Assembly (NCBI GenBank): GCA_947643945.1
Contig: CANRXN010000094.1
Coordinates: forward strand, 1-5,189
DNA length: 5,189 nucleotides
Direction: 5' to 3'
Source: an uncultured Clostridium sp.
GTDB lineage: Bacteria > Bacillota > Clostridia > TANB77 > CAG-508
In this document: positions 1 through 5,189 of the stretch, piece by piece
How the letters are laid out: every line of letters starts with the position of its first letter
Position numbering within the stretch: position 1 is the first letter of the stretch
The notes under the pieces: model-generated
Told to the model about the DNA's origin: nothing
Databases searched by the model: none
The model's input: the letters and a program-made list of their open reading frames with translations, nothing else
Program-made: the position numbers and the translations under genes

Positions 1-740
1 AAATCACTTGTCCAGTAACACAATCAGCCATTGAGCTTAATAAAAATGTTGCTACATTTCCTACTTGACCGGGTTGTTACATTTTGGTGTAATGGTGCTT
101 TTTCTTCAATTACTGTTAAAACTTTTCCAAAGTCCTTTATTCCTTTTGCTGATAAGGTTTTGATTGGACCTGCTGATACTGCATTAACACGAATTCCTTC
201 TCTTCCTAAGTTTTCTGCCAAATATCTAACACTTGCTTCTAATGCTGCTTTGGCAACTCCCATTACATTATAATTATCAATTACCTTTGTAGAACCATGG
301 TAAGTTAAGGTAACTAAGCTTGCCTTTTCGTTTAACATGTCTAATTCTTTTGCCATTCTTGCTACTAACACAAAAGAATAACTACTAACATCACAAGCAT
401 GAGAAAAACCTTCTTTGCTTGTAAAAATGAAATCATTGTGTAATTCTTCTGGATTAGCATGGGCAATAGCGTGTACAATTCCATCAACTTTTCCGTTTTC
501 TTCTTTTATTTTAGTAAAAGCTTCTTTTACTACGTCGTCTTCTGATGCTCCATTTAAAACATAAGCTTTGCTTCCCTTAAACTCTGCTATTAATTCTTCT
601 ATTTTGTCTTTATTTTCTTCTCCCATATAAGTAAAAATTAGTTTTGCTCCTTTTTCATAAGCTGATTTTGCAATTCCAAATGCAATACTCCACTTATTTC
701 TAATTCCCATAATTAAAATTTTCTTTCCTTCTAAAATCAT
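1..740 (-). CDS. fabI: Enoyl-ACP reductase (NADH), 3' end cut by window, one +1 shift at CGG
   Basis: FabI reduces the trans-2-enoyl-ACP double bond, the last step of each elongation cycle, in the cytosol. The start is ATG at 740-738 with AGGAGG (750-755) nine bases upstream, overlapping the accA stop. The N-terminal cofactor-binding segment has GIRNKWSIAFGIA (residues 12-24), the usual FabI form of the Rossmann glycine motif. Tyr147 and the Tyr-x6-Lys pair Tyr157/Lys164 match the catalytic residues of the family. The zero frame is good up to NVTT (residue 223), then meets CGG (69-71) and would end at a TGA near position 24 after about fifteen unrelated residues. Skipping the C restores GQVGNVATFLLSSMADC, which is typical FabI, to the window edge. 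The remaining C-terminus, expected to be short, lies outside. Family identity is very sure; the shift is inferred from the protein pattern. Confidence 0.93.
69..71 (-). other. In-frame CGG requiring +1 shift, fabI codon 224
   Basis: The minus strand reads ACA ACC CGG TCA AGT. FabI homology resumes only as ACC-C-GGT CAA GTA GGA AAT (T-G-Q-V-G-N). The shifted glycine stands where FabI proteins often have an acidic residue, so glycine is less clearly dictated here than at most other sites. Confidence 0.8.
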
Positions 741-753
741 TTTTTCATTCCTC

Positions 754-1563
754 CTAAATAAATTGGTATTCTCCTATATTTCTAAACTTTTGATACCTAT
801 TTTCCACAATTTGTTCTTCTGTCATATCTTTCATTTGTTCGATTGTATTTTTGATTTCTTTTTTTAAACTTTTAGAAACCTTTAAAAAGCTTTCTATTTC
901 GTCACCATTTGGCTCTTTTATAATTTTGTCAATTACTTTTAATTCATATAAATCTTTTGCTGTTAATTTCATTTTTTCAGCTGCTTCTTTTGCCCTGGAA
1001 GCATCCTTCCATAGGATACTAGCATATCCTTCTGGAGATAAAATGGAATAAATAGCATTTTCTAACATTAATACTTTATTTCCTACTCCTAAAGCTAAGG
1101 CTCCACCGACTTGATCCCTCTCCAATTACAATACTAATTACTGGCACTTTTAATTTTGCTAAATTTAACATAGAACTTGCAATTGCTTCTCCGTTGCCCT
1201 CTTTCTTCTGCTCCAATTCCTGGATATGCACCTTTTGTATCAATAAAAGTAATTACTGGTCTATTAAATTTTTCAGCTTGGCCGCATAAAACGTATTGCT
1301 TTTCGATAAGCTTCTGGATTTGGCATCCCAAAGTTTCTTTCTATATTCTCTTTTGTCGTTCTTCCTTTTTGCTCAGCAATAATAGTATAATTTTGCTTTC
1401 CTATTTTTGCCAAACCACAAACAATAGATGAATCCTCTTTAAAGCATCTATCTCCATGTAACTCTATGAACTCGTCAAAAATTTCTTCTATATAATCCAT
1501 AGCTGTTTTCCTTTTTGGATTTCTTGCTATTTCTACTTTTTCCCATGCTGTTAATTCCTTCAC
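754..1563 (-). CDS. accA: Acetyl-CoA carboxylase carboxyltransferase subunit alpha, three +1 shifts at CGG
   Basis: AccA pairs with AccD to transfer the carboxyl group from carboxybiotin on AccB to acetyl-CoA, giving malonyl-CoA. The product is assembled from three frames. The first carries LTAWEKVEIARNP, ELHGDR and GMPNPEAYRKAIRFM. The second carries QAEKFNRPVITFIDTKGAYP and GIGAEERGQ. The third carries GEAIASSMLNLAKLKVPV and IVIGEGSS; after the last shift GGALALGVGNKVLM and SPEGYASILWKDASRA follow, through to the TAG at 756-754. Joined through CGG triplets at 1282-1284, 1191-1193 and 1106-1108 it gives about 268 aa, a short but usual length for firmicute AccA. I chose GTG at 1563-1561 because AGGAGA (1573-1578) lies nine bases upstream; the in-frame ATG at 1587 has no visible Shine-Dalgarno and would add eight residues. 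The gene lies between accD and fabI, each junction tight. Confidence 0.92.
1106..1108 (-). other. In-frame CGG requiring +1 shift, accA third site
   Basis: The minus strand reads GGA TCA AGT CGG TGG AGC. The oxyanion-hole region of AccA (GEGGSGGALALG in most members) continues only as AGT-C-GGT GGA GCC. The restored residue is the invariant first glycine of the GGALA motif, about residue 152 from the GTG start. Confidence 0.88.
1191..1193 (-). other. In-frame CGG requiring +1 shift, accA second site
   Basis: The minus strand reads AGA GGG CAA CGG AGA AGC. AccA continues as CAA-C-GGA GAA GCA ATT GCA (Q-G-E-A-I-A), matching the conserved EERGQGEAIA stretch. The glycine (about residue 124) is highly conserved. 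Confidence 0.88.
1282..1284 (-). other. In-frame CGG requiring +1 shift, accA first site
   Basis: The minus strand reads CGT TTT ATG CGG CCA AGC TGA, a stop two codons after the CGG. AccA continues as ATG-C-GGC CAA GCT GAA AAA TTT. Many AccA proteins have lysine at this place (RLMKxAEKF), so glycine is plausible but not dictated by conservation. Confidence 0.82.
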
Positions 1564-1572
1564 TCTTTTAAC

Positions 1573-1578
1573 TCTCCT
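1573..1578 (-). promoter_or_regulatory. Shine-Dalgarno deciding the accA GTG start
   Basis: AGGAGA lies nine bases before GTG 1563-1561. It is inside the longer reading from ATG 1587, which itself has only AT-rich sequence with no purine run in front of it. This favours the GTG start, although both are possible. Confidence 0.6.
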
Positions 1579-1594
1579 TTCTACCATTAGAACA

Positions 1595-2434
1595 CTATTT
1601 ATGATACTGAATTAATTTATGTAAGGTATCTTTCAATTCTTTTCTTTCCACAATTTTATCAATAAATCCATGCTCTAGCAAAAACTCTGCTGTTTGAAAT
1701 CCTTCTGGCAGTTTTTCTCCAATAGTTTGCTGAATTACTCTTTGTCCGAGCAAACCCGAATCATAGCCCCAGGCTCTGCAAGAACAATATCAGCAATGCT
1801 AGCAAAAGAGGCAGTAACTCCTCCATAAGTTGGATCGGTTAAAACGGATATATATAAGCCTCCTGCTTCATTTAATTTTGAAATGGCTGCTGTTGTTTTT
1901 GCCATCTGCATTAAAGAGATAATCCCTTCTTGCATCCTAGCTCCACCAGATACACAAAATATGATAAGTGGTAGTTTCATTTCTATCGCTTTTTCTATGG
2001 CATAAGTGATTTTTTCGCCAACTACTATTCCCATGCTTCCCATTAAAAAGCCACTATCCATTACACAAATGACTACTTTTTCTCCGGTTTATTTCGCCTG
2101 TTCCACAGCTTACTGCTTCTTGAATTCCTGTTTTTTCTCTTAATCCTTTTATTTTTTTAGGATAATCCTCTAGTCCTAAAGGATTGGTGGTATCAATCTC
2201 TAAATCAAATTTTTGATAAGTTCCTTTGTCTATAATACTTTCTAGTCTTTTATTGATGTGCATTCTAAAGTAAGCACCACAGTTTGGACAAATACTATGA
2301 TTTGCTCTTACGGTTTCTTTGTATAATATTTCTTTACATTTATCACATTTTAACCATTTACCAACTTGAATGTCTACTTGATTTTCTTGTCTTTTGGCAG
2401 TTGGCTCTCTTTTTTTTATTTTATCTACTATCAT
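1595..2434 (-). CDS. accD: Acetyl-CoA carboxylase carboxyltransferase subunit beta, three +1 shifts at CGG
   Basis: AccD is the partner of AccA in the carboxyltransferase. The N-terminus has a four-cysteine zinc ribbon, CDKC at residues 30-33 and CPNC at 49-52, the hallmark of bacterial AccD. The crotonase-like core follows: ICVMDSGFLMGSMG, VVGEKI, the FCVSGGARMQEG active-site segment, LTDPTYGGVTASFA and LAEPGAMI. ATG at 2434-2432 is the start because GGGAGG lies seven bases upstream. The zero frame is lost at CGG 2084-2086, and two further CGGs at 1756-1758 and 1746-1748 must be skipped to read GFAGQRVIQQTIGEKLPEG and the end at TAG 1597-1595 (C-terminal HKLIQYHK). The corrected length is 278 aa, normal for the family. 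The accC stop is 25 bases upstream and accA starts just downstream. Confidence 0.93.
1746..1748 (-). other. In-frame CGG requiring +1 shift, accD third site
   Basis: After the preceding shift the minus strand reads TTT GCT CGG ACA AAG. AccD continues as GCT-C-GGA CAA AGA GTA ATT (A-G-Q-R-V-I). The glycine (residue 229) belongs to the strongly conserved GFAGxRVI motif. Confidence 0.9.
1756..1758 (-). other. In-frame CGG requiring +1 shift, accD second site
   Basis: The minus strand reads GCT ATG ATT CGG GTT TGC. AccD continues as ATT-C-GGG TTT GCT, restoring the conserved I-G-F-A. This site lies only ten bases before the next one, so two shifts occur within four residues (226 and 229). Confidence 0.9.
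2084..2086 (-). other. In-frame CGG requiring +1 shift, accD first site
   Basis: The minus strand reads GAA ATA AAC CGG AGA AAA. AccD continues as AAC-C-GGA GAA AAA GTA GTC ATT (N-G-E-K-V-V-I), leading into the conserved VMDSGFLMGS. The unshifted frame stops at a TAG about a dozen codons on. The conserved glycine is residue 117. Confidence 0.9.
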
Positions 2435-2441
2435 AATTTTT

Positions 2442-2447
2442 CCTCCC
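2442..2447 (-). promoter_or_regulatory. Shine-Dalgarno deciding the accD start
   Basis: GGGAGG is followed by seven bases and ATG 2434-2432. A possible TTG at 2449-2447 overlaps this site and would give a five-residue extension with no ribosome binding site, so it was rejected as the start. Confidence 0.75.
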
Positions 2448-2459
2448 AAAAAACATCGC

Positions 2460-3802
2460 TTATTTTAAAATTTCTTTTTCGATAAATGAGGTGTCAAAGT
2501 TTCCTCGAATAAAATTTGGATTTTTGATAATTTTAAGTAAAAAGTCTACGTTGCTGTCTACTCCTTCGATTACTGTTTCTTCTAAGGCTCTTTTCATTTT
2601 ACTAATTGCTTCGTTTCTAGTGTCACCATGTGTTATTATTTTAGCAATCATAGAATCATAGGATGGTGGAATGGTATAGCCTTCATAGATGGCTGTGTCG
2701 ATTCTTACGCCATTTCCTCCTGGTAAGTTTAGTCCAGTTATGGTGCCAGGACATGGCATGAAATTCTTGCTTGGATTTTCTGCATTTATTCTGCATTCTA
2801 TACTATGTCCTCTGAATTCAATATTTTTTTGTTTCAATTTTAGTGGTTCTCCTGCTGCTATTTTGATTTGTGCTTTTACGATGTCTATTCCTGTTCTTTC
2901 TTCTGTGATAGGATGTTCTACTTGAATTCTTGTGTTCATTTCCATGAAGTAAAAGTTTTTATCACTGTCTACTAAAAATTCGATTGTCCCACAACTATAA
3001 TATCCTGCTACTTTGGCTGCTTTTACTGCTGCTTCTCCCATTTTATTTCTTAGTTTTTCGTCAATTGCTGTTGATGGGGTTTCTTCAATTATTTTTTGAT
3101 TTTTACGTTGGATAGAGCAGTCTCTTTCTCCTAAATGAATAACGTTTCCGGTGTTCGTCTGCCAAGATTTGTATTTCCACATGTCTTGGATTTTTTATGA
3201 ATTTTTCTAGGTAGATTTCATCGTCATTAAAGGATATTTTTGCTTCTTGTTTTACAAGATTGTAATTTGCCTCTAACTCTTCTTCTTTATTTACAATACG
3301 AATTCCTTTTCCGCCACCGCCAGCTGCTGCTTTTAACATGACAGGATACCCTATTTTATTTGCAATTTTAAGGGCATCTTTTAGTCCTTTTACACTTCCA
3401 TTTGAGCCTGGTATTACTGGCACTCCTGCTTCTTTCATTAAGTCTTTTGCATTGGATTTATTGCCTAGCATTTCTATTACTTTGGAAGATGGCCCTATAA
3501 ATTTGATGTTGGATTCTTCACATATTTTAGCAAATTGACTGTTTTCTGACAAAAATCCAAATCCTGGATGGATGCTGTCTGCTCTAGTTATGTTGGCTGC
3601 TTCTATGATGTTTTTAAAGTTTAAGTAGCTTTTTCCACTGTTTGCTGGTCCGAATGCAAATGGCTTCGTCTGCTAAACGAGTGTGCATGGCATCTTTATC
3701 CATTGTAGAATAAACTGCTACTGTTTTTAGGTTCATTTCTTTACAGGCTCTTATGATTCTTACTGCTATTTCTCCACGGTTTGCTATTAATATTTTGTTC
3801 AT
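2460..3802 (-). CDS. accC: Biotin carboxylase subunit of acetyl-CoA carboxylase, two +1 shifts at CGG
   Basis: AccC uses ATP and bicarbonate to carboxylate the biotin on AccB. The start is ATG at 3802-3800 with AAGGAAGG (3813-3820) ten bases upstream. The N-terminal domain begins NKILIANRGEIAVRIIRAC and contains HPGFGFLSENSQFA. The ATP-grasp domain has the glycine-rich loop KAAAGGGGKGIRIV and FIKNPRHVEIQILAD. The catalytic segment has ERDCSIQRKNQK and MNTRIQVEHPITEE. The C-terminal domain has GHSIECRINAENP. The zero frame fails at CGG 3650-3652 and, after that shift, at CGG 3148-3150. Skipping each C gives a continuous 446-residue protein, the normal size for biotin carboxylase, so nothing else appears missing. 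fabZ ends 29 bases upstream and accD starts 25 bases downstream. Confidence 0.94.
3148..3150 (-). other. In-frame CGG requiring +1 shift, accC second site
   Basis: The minus strand reads GAC GAA CAC CGG AAA CGT. AccC continues as CAC-C-GGA AAC GTT ATT CAT TTA (H-G-N-V-I-H-L) into GERDCS. The glycine before Asn (residue 218) is conserved in biotin carboxylases. Confidence 0.9.
3650..3652 (-). other. In-frame CGG requiring +1 shift, accC first site
   Basis: The minus strand reads ATT TGC ATT CGG ACC AGC. AccC continues as ATT-C-GGA CCA GCA (I-G-P-A), restoring the conserved ADEAICIGPA then KSYLN. The glycine is residue 51. Without the shift, translation stops at 3614 after twelve unrelated residues. 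Confidence 0.92.
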
Positions 3803-3831
3803 GCTTTCATTTCCTTCCTTTCTTTTAGCTC

Positions 3832-4254
3832 TTATACGACGGCAAAGGTTAGTTCTCCTTTTGCTGCTATTTTTCCGTCTACGGTTGCTATGGCTTCTCC
3901 TACTCCTATTGGCCCTTTTTGTTTGATTATTTTTACTTCTAGTTTTAAGGTGTCTCCTGGTAGTACCATTTTTTTAAATTTCATTTTATCGATTCCACCA
4001 AATAAGGCATTTTTTCCTTGGTTTTCTTCTTTACTAAGAATGGCAATTGCCCCTGTTTGTGCCAAACTTTCTGTTATTAATACCCCTGGCATGATTGGAT
4101 TTCCAGGAAAATGTCCTTGGAAATACCATTCTTCTTTATTTACGTATTTATACGCTATTGCACCTTCTCCTGGTGTGTAGGTTTCTACTTCGTCTATCAT
4201 TAAGAAGGGTTCTCTTTGTGGGATTATTTTTTTTATTTGTTCTTTGTCTAACAT
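3832..4254 (-). CDS. fabZ: 3-hydroxyacyl-ACP dehydratase FabZ
   Basis: FabZ removes water from 3-hydroxyacyl-ACP to give the trans-2-enoyl substrate of FabI. It is a single-domain hot-dog fold. The product is 140 aa, normal for the family, with the signature GHFPGNPIMPGVLITESLAQTG; His48 and Glu62 are the catalytic pair at the usual 14-residue spacing. The N-terminal MLDKEQIKKIIPQREPFLMID is typical except that the common PHR is PQR. I chose ATG 4254-4252, where FabZ proteins normally begin; GTG 4263 is in frame and would add three residues. The ribosome binding site is weak for both (AAGAAG). The gene is intact: it holds no in-frame CGG, and its one CGG lies across GAC GGA. It sits upstream of accC, as in many Bacillota operons, but is separated from accB by the plus-strand gene. 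Confidence 0.95.
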   Translation of the reverse strand: MLDKEQIKKIIPQREPFLMIDEVETYTPGEGAIAYKYVNKEEWYFQGHFPGNPIMPGVLITESLAQTGAIAILSKEENQGKNALFGGIDKMKFKKMVLPGDTLKLEVKIIKQKGPIGVGEAIATVDGKIAAKGELTFAVV

Positions 4255-4274
4255 TTTTTTCACTTCTTTCTTTT

Positions 4275-4303
4275 TTGACTTTATGTTAAATATATGGTAT
4301 AAT
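4275..4303 (+). promoter_or_regulatory. Sigma-70/SigA-type promoter for the plus-strand gene
   Basis: TTGACT (4275-4280) and TATAAT (4298-4303) are separated by exactly 17 bases, with TGG just before the -10 box giving an extended -10. Transcription should start near 4310, about 40 bases before the ATG at 4350. This is the best promoter in the window. Confidence 0.85.
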
Positions 4304-4314
4304 TGTATTAGCTT

Positions 4315-4328
4315 TATAAAAATTTATA
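4315..4328. promoter_or_regulatory. AT-only palindrome in the leader of the plus-strand gene
   Basis: TATAAA-AA-TTTATA is a perfect six-base inverted repeat lying between the predicted transcription start and the Shine-Dalgarno. It could be an operator for a repressor of the strong promoter, but perfect short palindromes arise easily in such AT-rich sequence. Confidence 0.25.
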
Positions 4329-4349
4329 TTATGAAAAGGAGAATCCATT

Positions 4350-4742
4350 ATGACAGCAAACTATCATAAGATTACAGGTTACAAACAGAAACTCGAAAAA
4401 CGGAGAAGATTTTTAGAAAACTGCATCTTTATATGTGACTATTCAGGAGAATTTCCTGACGATGCCTCTATTTTAGGCTTCGATTCAAGTAAGTCATTTA
4501 CAGCTTGTAAACAGGAACTGGAAAAACGGCGGGAGTTTTTAGATGATTGCATTTCTATTTGTGATTATCTAGTGCTATATGCACACGAAAACGAAGATTC
4601 GTTTCCAGAATCCAGCATTGCTCTTCGCACCAATCCGACAGACGACGCCATCAAAGAAGTTTTTCCTAACATTTTCACGAAAAATCTTTCTTCCATATTT
4701 CATGACACTGTCTTTAGCAAAAAAATCTGTATTTTTGAGTAA
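4350..4742 (+). CDS. Unrecognised 130-aa protein with internal duplication, inserted in the operon
   Basis: I do not recognise this product. It starts at ATG 4350 with AGGAG (4337-4341) eight bases upstream and has its own promoter and terminator, so it is probably expressed. Residues 12-31 (KQKLEKRRRFLENCIFICDY) and 54-73 (KQELEKRREFLDDCISICDY) are a duplicated charged, probably helical unit ending in C-x3-CDY. There is no signal peptide or membrane segment. It is an orphan on the plus strand between accB and fabZ, which are normally adjacent and co-directional. Its second half uses codons rare in the neighbours (CGC, GAC, GCC, ACC, ATC), suggesting acquisition. It has three in-frame CGG codons, 4401-4403 and the tandem 4527-4532. 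These must be read as triplets for the full protein, because a +1 shift at the first would stop at TAG 4414-4416 after 21 residues. Confidence 0.6.
   Translation: MTANYHKITGYKQKLEKRRRFLENCIFICDYSGEFPDDASILGFDSSKSFTACKQELEKRREFLDDCISICDYLVLYAHENEDSFPESSIALRTNPTDDAIKEVFPNIFTKNLSSIFHDTVFSKKICIFE
4383..4442 (+). repeat. Direct repeat copy 1 inside the plus-strand gene
   Basis: This 60-base unit recurs in frame 126 bases downstream at 4509-4568, about three quarters identical by eye. It encodes KQKLEKRRRFLENCIFICDY. The copies differ mostly at codon third positions or in conservative changes, which suggests selection on the protein after duplication. Confidence 0.8.
4509..4568 (+). repeat. Direct repeat copy 2 inside the plus-strand gene
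   Basis: Second copy of the 60-base unit, encoding KQELEKRREFLDDCISICDY. It contains the tandem CGG CGG at 4527-4532 where copy 1 has CGG AGA. Confidence 0.8.
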
Positions 4743-4748
4743 TCTCCG

Positions 4749-4780
4749 GACCGGCAAGCTATATCGCCGGTCTTTTCTTT
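4749..4780 (+). terminator. Intrinsic terminator of the plus-strand gene
   Basis: GACCGGC (4749-4755) pairs perfectly with GCCGGTC (4766-4772) around a ten-base loop, followed by TTTTCTTT. It begins seven bases after the TAA of the plus-strand gene. On the minus strand there is no T-run after the stem, so it should not stop transcription coming from accB. Confidence 0.85.
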
Positions 4781-5189
4781 ATTTAATCACAAACAAAGGC
4801 ATACCATACTCAACAGGCTGTTCATCCTTAACCAAAATCTCTACAACCTCGCCATCAAACTCACTTTCAATCTCATTCATTAGCTTCATAGCCTCAACAA
4901 TGCATAAAACATCGCCTTTTTTTACCTTTTGACCAAGTGTAACATAGTTATCACTATCAGGAGAAGGTTTCGCATAAAAAGTTCCTACCATAGGAGAAGT
5001 CACTACATTTCCCTCTAGCACTTTTTCTTCTTTTTTACTTGGTTTTGTTTCTTGTATTTCCACATTTTCCACCTTTATCGCTTCCTTTGTAGAAACAGTT
5101 TCTAGTACTACTTGCTTTTCTTCCTTTTTCATACTAATCTTAGTACCATCTGGAAAATCAATTGCGATTTCTGTTAATTTTGAATTGCC
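4779..5189 (-). CDS. accB: Biotin carboxyl carrier protein of acetyl-CoA carboxylase, 5' end cut by window
   Basis: AccB carries the biotin that shuttles carboxyl groups between AccC and the AccD/AccA carboxyltransferase. The C-terminal biotinyl domain is complete: VTSPMVGTFYAKPSPDS, GQKVKKGDVLCIVEAMKLMN and the end at TAA 4781-4779. The biotin-acceptor lysine in EAMKLM lies 34 residues before the C-terminus, the usual place. A Lys/Glu-rich linker precedes the domain. The reading frame stays open upstream of the ATG at 5132 to the window edge, encoding LTEIAIDFPDGTKISMKK, the typical AccB N-terminal region, so the true start lies outside and the ATG at 5132 is internal. No CGG occurs in the visible part. 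The gene converges with the plus-strand gene, with 36 bases between the stops. Confidence 0.95.
   Translation of the reverse strand, partial: GNSKLTEIAIDFPDGTKISMKKEEKQVVLETVSTKEAIKVENVEIQETKPSKKEEKVLEGNVVTSPMVGTFYAKPSPDSDNYVTLGQKVKKGDVLCIVEAMKLMNEIESEFDGEVVEILVKDEQPVEYGMPLFVIK

Noticed and set aside
1106..1125. TTG near 1125 as the start of a separate accA fragment gene
   Set aside because: The residues after it before GGALALG do not match AccA, it has no Shine-Dalgarno of its own, and the upstream frame joins smoothly through the CGG at 1106-1108.
69..3652. Long-read homopolymer or methylation-linked sequencing error
   Set aside because: The extra base is not in long homopolymers; AT homopolymers of seven or more in the same genes are read correctly, and the errors would have to respect codon phase nine times out of nine. 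It cannot be fully excluded without reads.
69..3652. Classic slippery-site or RF2-like programmed frameshifting
   Set aside because: The P-site codons differ at nearly every site and cannot re-pair in +1, there is no stop codon at the shift point, and I see no shared upstream Shine-Dalgarno or downstream hairpin; only CGG is common.
754..3802. Reading accA, accC, accD and fabI as ordinary pseudogenes
   Set aside because: All nine lesions are identical in kind (+1, C before in-frame GGN), there are no deletions, no other frameshifts and no nonsense codons in the restored frame, and all catalytic motifs are intact. Decay would give mixed lesions.
4264..4349. Minus-strand promoter for fabZ (for example TACAAT near 4300)
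   Set aside because: The -10-like hexamer has no acceptable -35 at 16 to 18 bases; the region is so AT-rich that such matches are expected.
4575..4757. Minus-strand open frame opposite the plus-strand gene
   Set aside because: It has no ribosome binding site or recognisable protein, and overlaps a gene with clear promoter, start and terminator; it is a shadow frame.
5132..5145. Perfect palindrome TACTAA-TC-TTAGTA as a possible regulator site
   Set aside because: It lies inside accB coding sequence, encoding the typical G-T-K-I-S stretch, with no promoter nearby; chance in AT-rich DNA is enough.

Overview
The window is AT-rich, bacterial and almost fully coding. It carries a fatty-acid synthesis operon on the minus strand, in the order accB, fabZ, accC, accD, accA, fabI when read from high to low coordinates. 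Gene order, strong AGGAGG-type Shine-Dalgarno sites and protein character point to a low-GC Bacillota (clostridial or related gut lineage); no closer placement is possible from the sequence alone. accB runs off the right edge and fabI off the left edge.

The striking feature is that accC, accD, accA and fabI cannot be read in one frame. Nine +1 shifts are needed (accC 2, accD 3, accA 3, fabI 1). All nine have the same form: the zero frame meets an in-frame CGG triplet, and the conserved protein continues if the C is skipped and the next triplet, GGN, is read as glycine (CGGN occupying one glycine position). In these genes I find no CGG in the functional frame that is used as an ordinary arginine codon. 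CGG that only arises across a codon boundary (NNC GGN) causes no shift. With these shifts, accC gives 446 aa, accD 278 aa and accA about 268 aa, with all expected motifs. This looks like codon-specific recoding (CGG unassigned and skipped, or CGGN read as a four-base glycine codon) rather than decay or random sequencing error. It is the main discovery candidate in the window.

A single plus-strand gene of 130 codons (4350-4742) sits between accB and fabZ, with its own near-consensus promoter and an intrinsic terminator. Its product is unrecognised and contains an internal duplication. Its codon use differs from the neighbours, and it holds three in-frame CGG codons that must be read as ordinary triplets to give the full protein. 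It looks like an insertion into an otherwise standard acc/fab operon and is the one apparent exception to the CGG rule.

Functionally, AccB (biotin carrier), AccC (biotin carboxylase) and AccD/AccA (carboxyltransferase) make malonyl-CoA. FabZ (dehydratase) and FabI (enoyl-ACP reductase) carry out the last two steps of each elongation cycle. No RNA genes, CRISPR arrays, transposases or gene-free stretches over 300 bases were seen.
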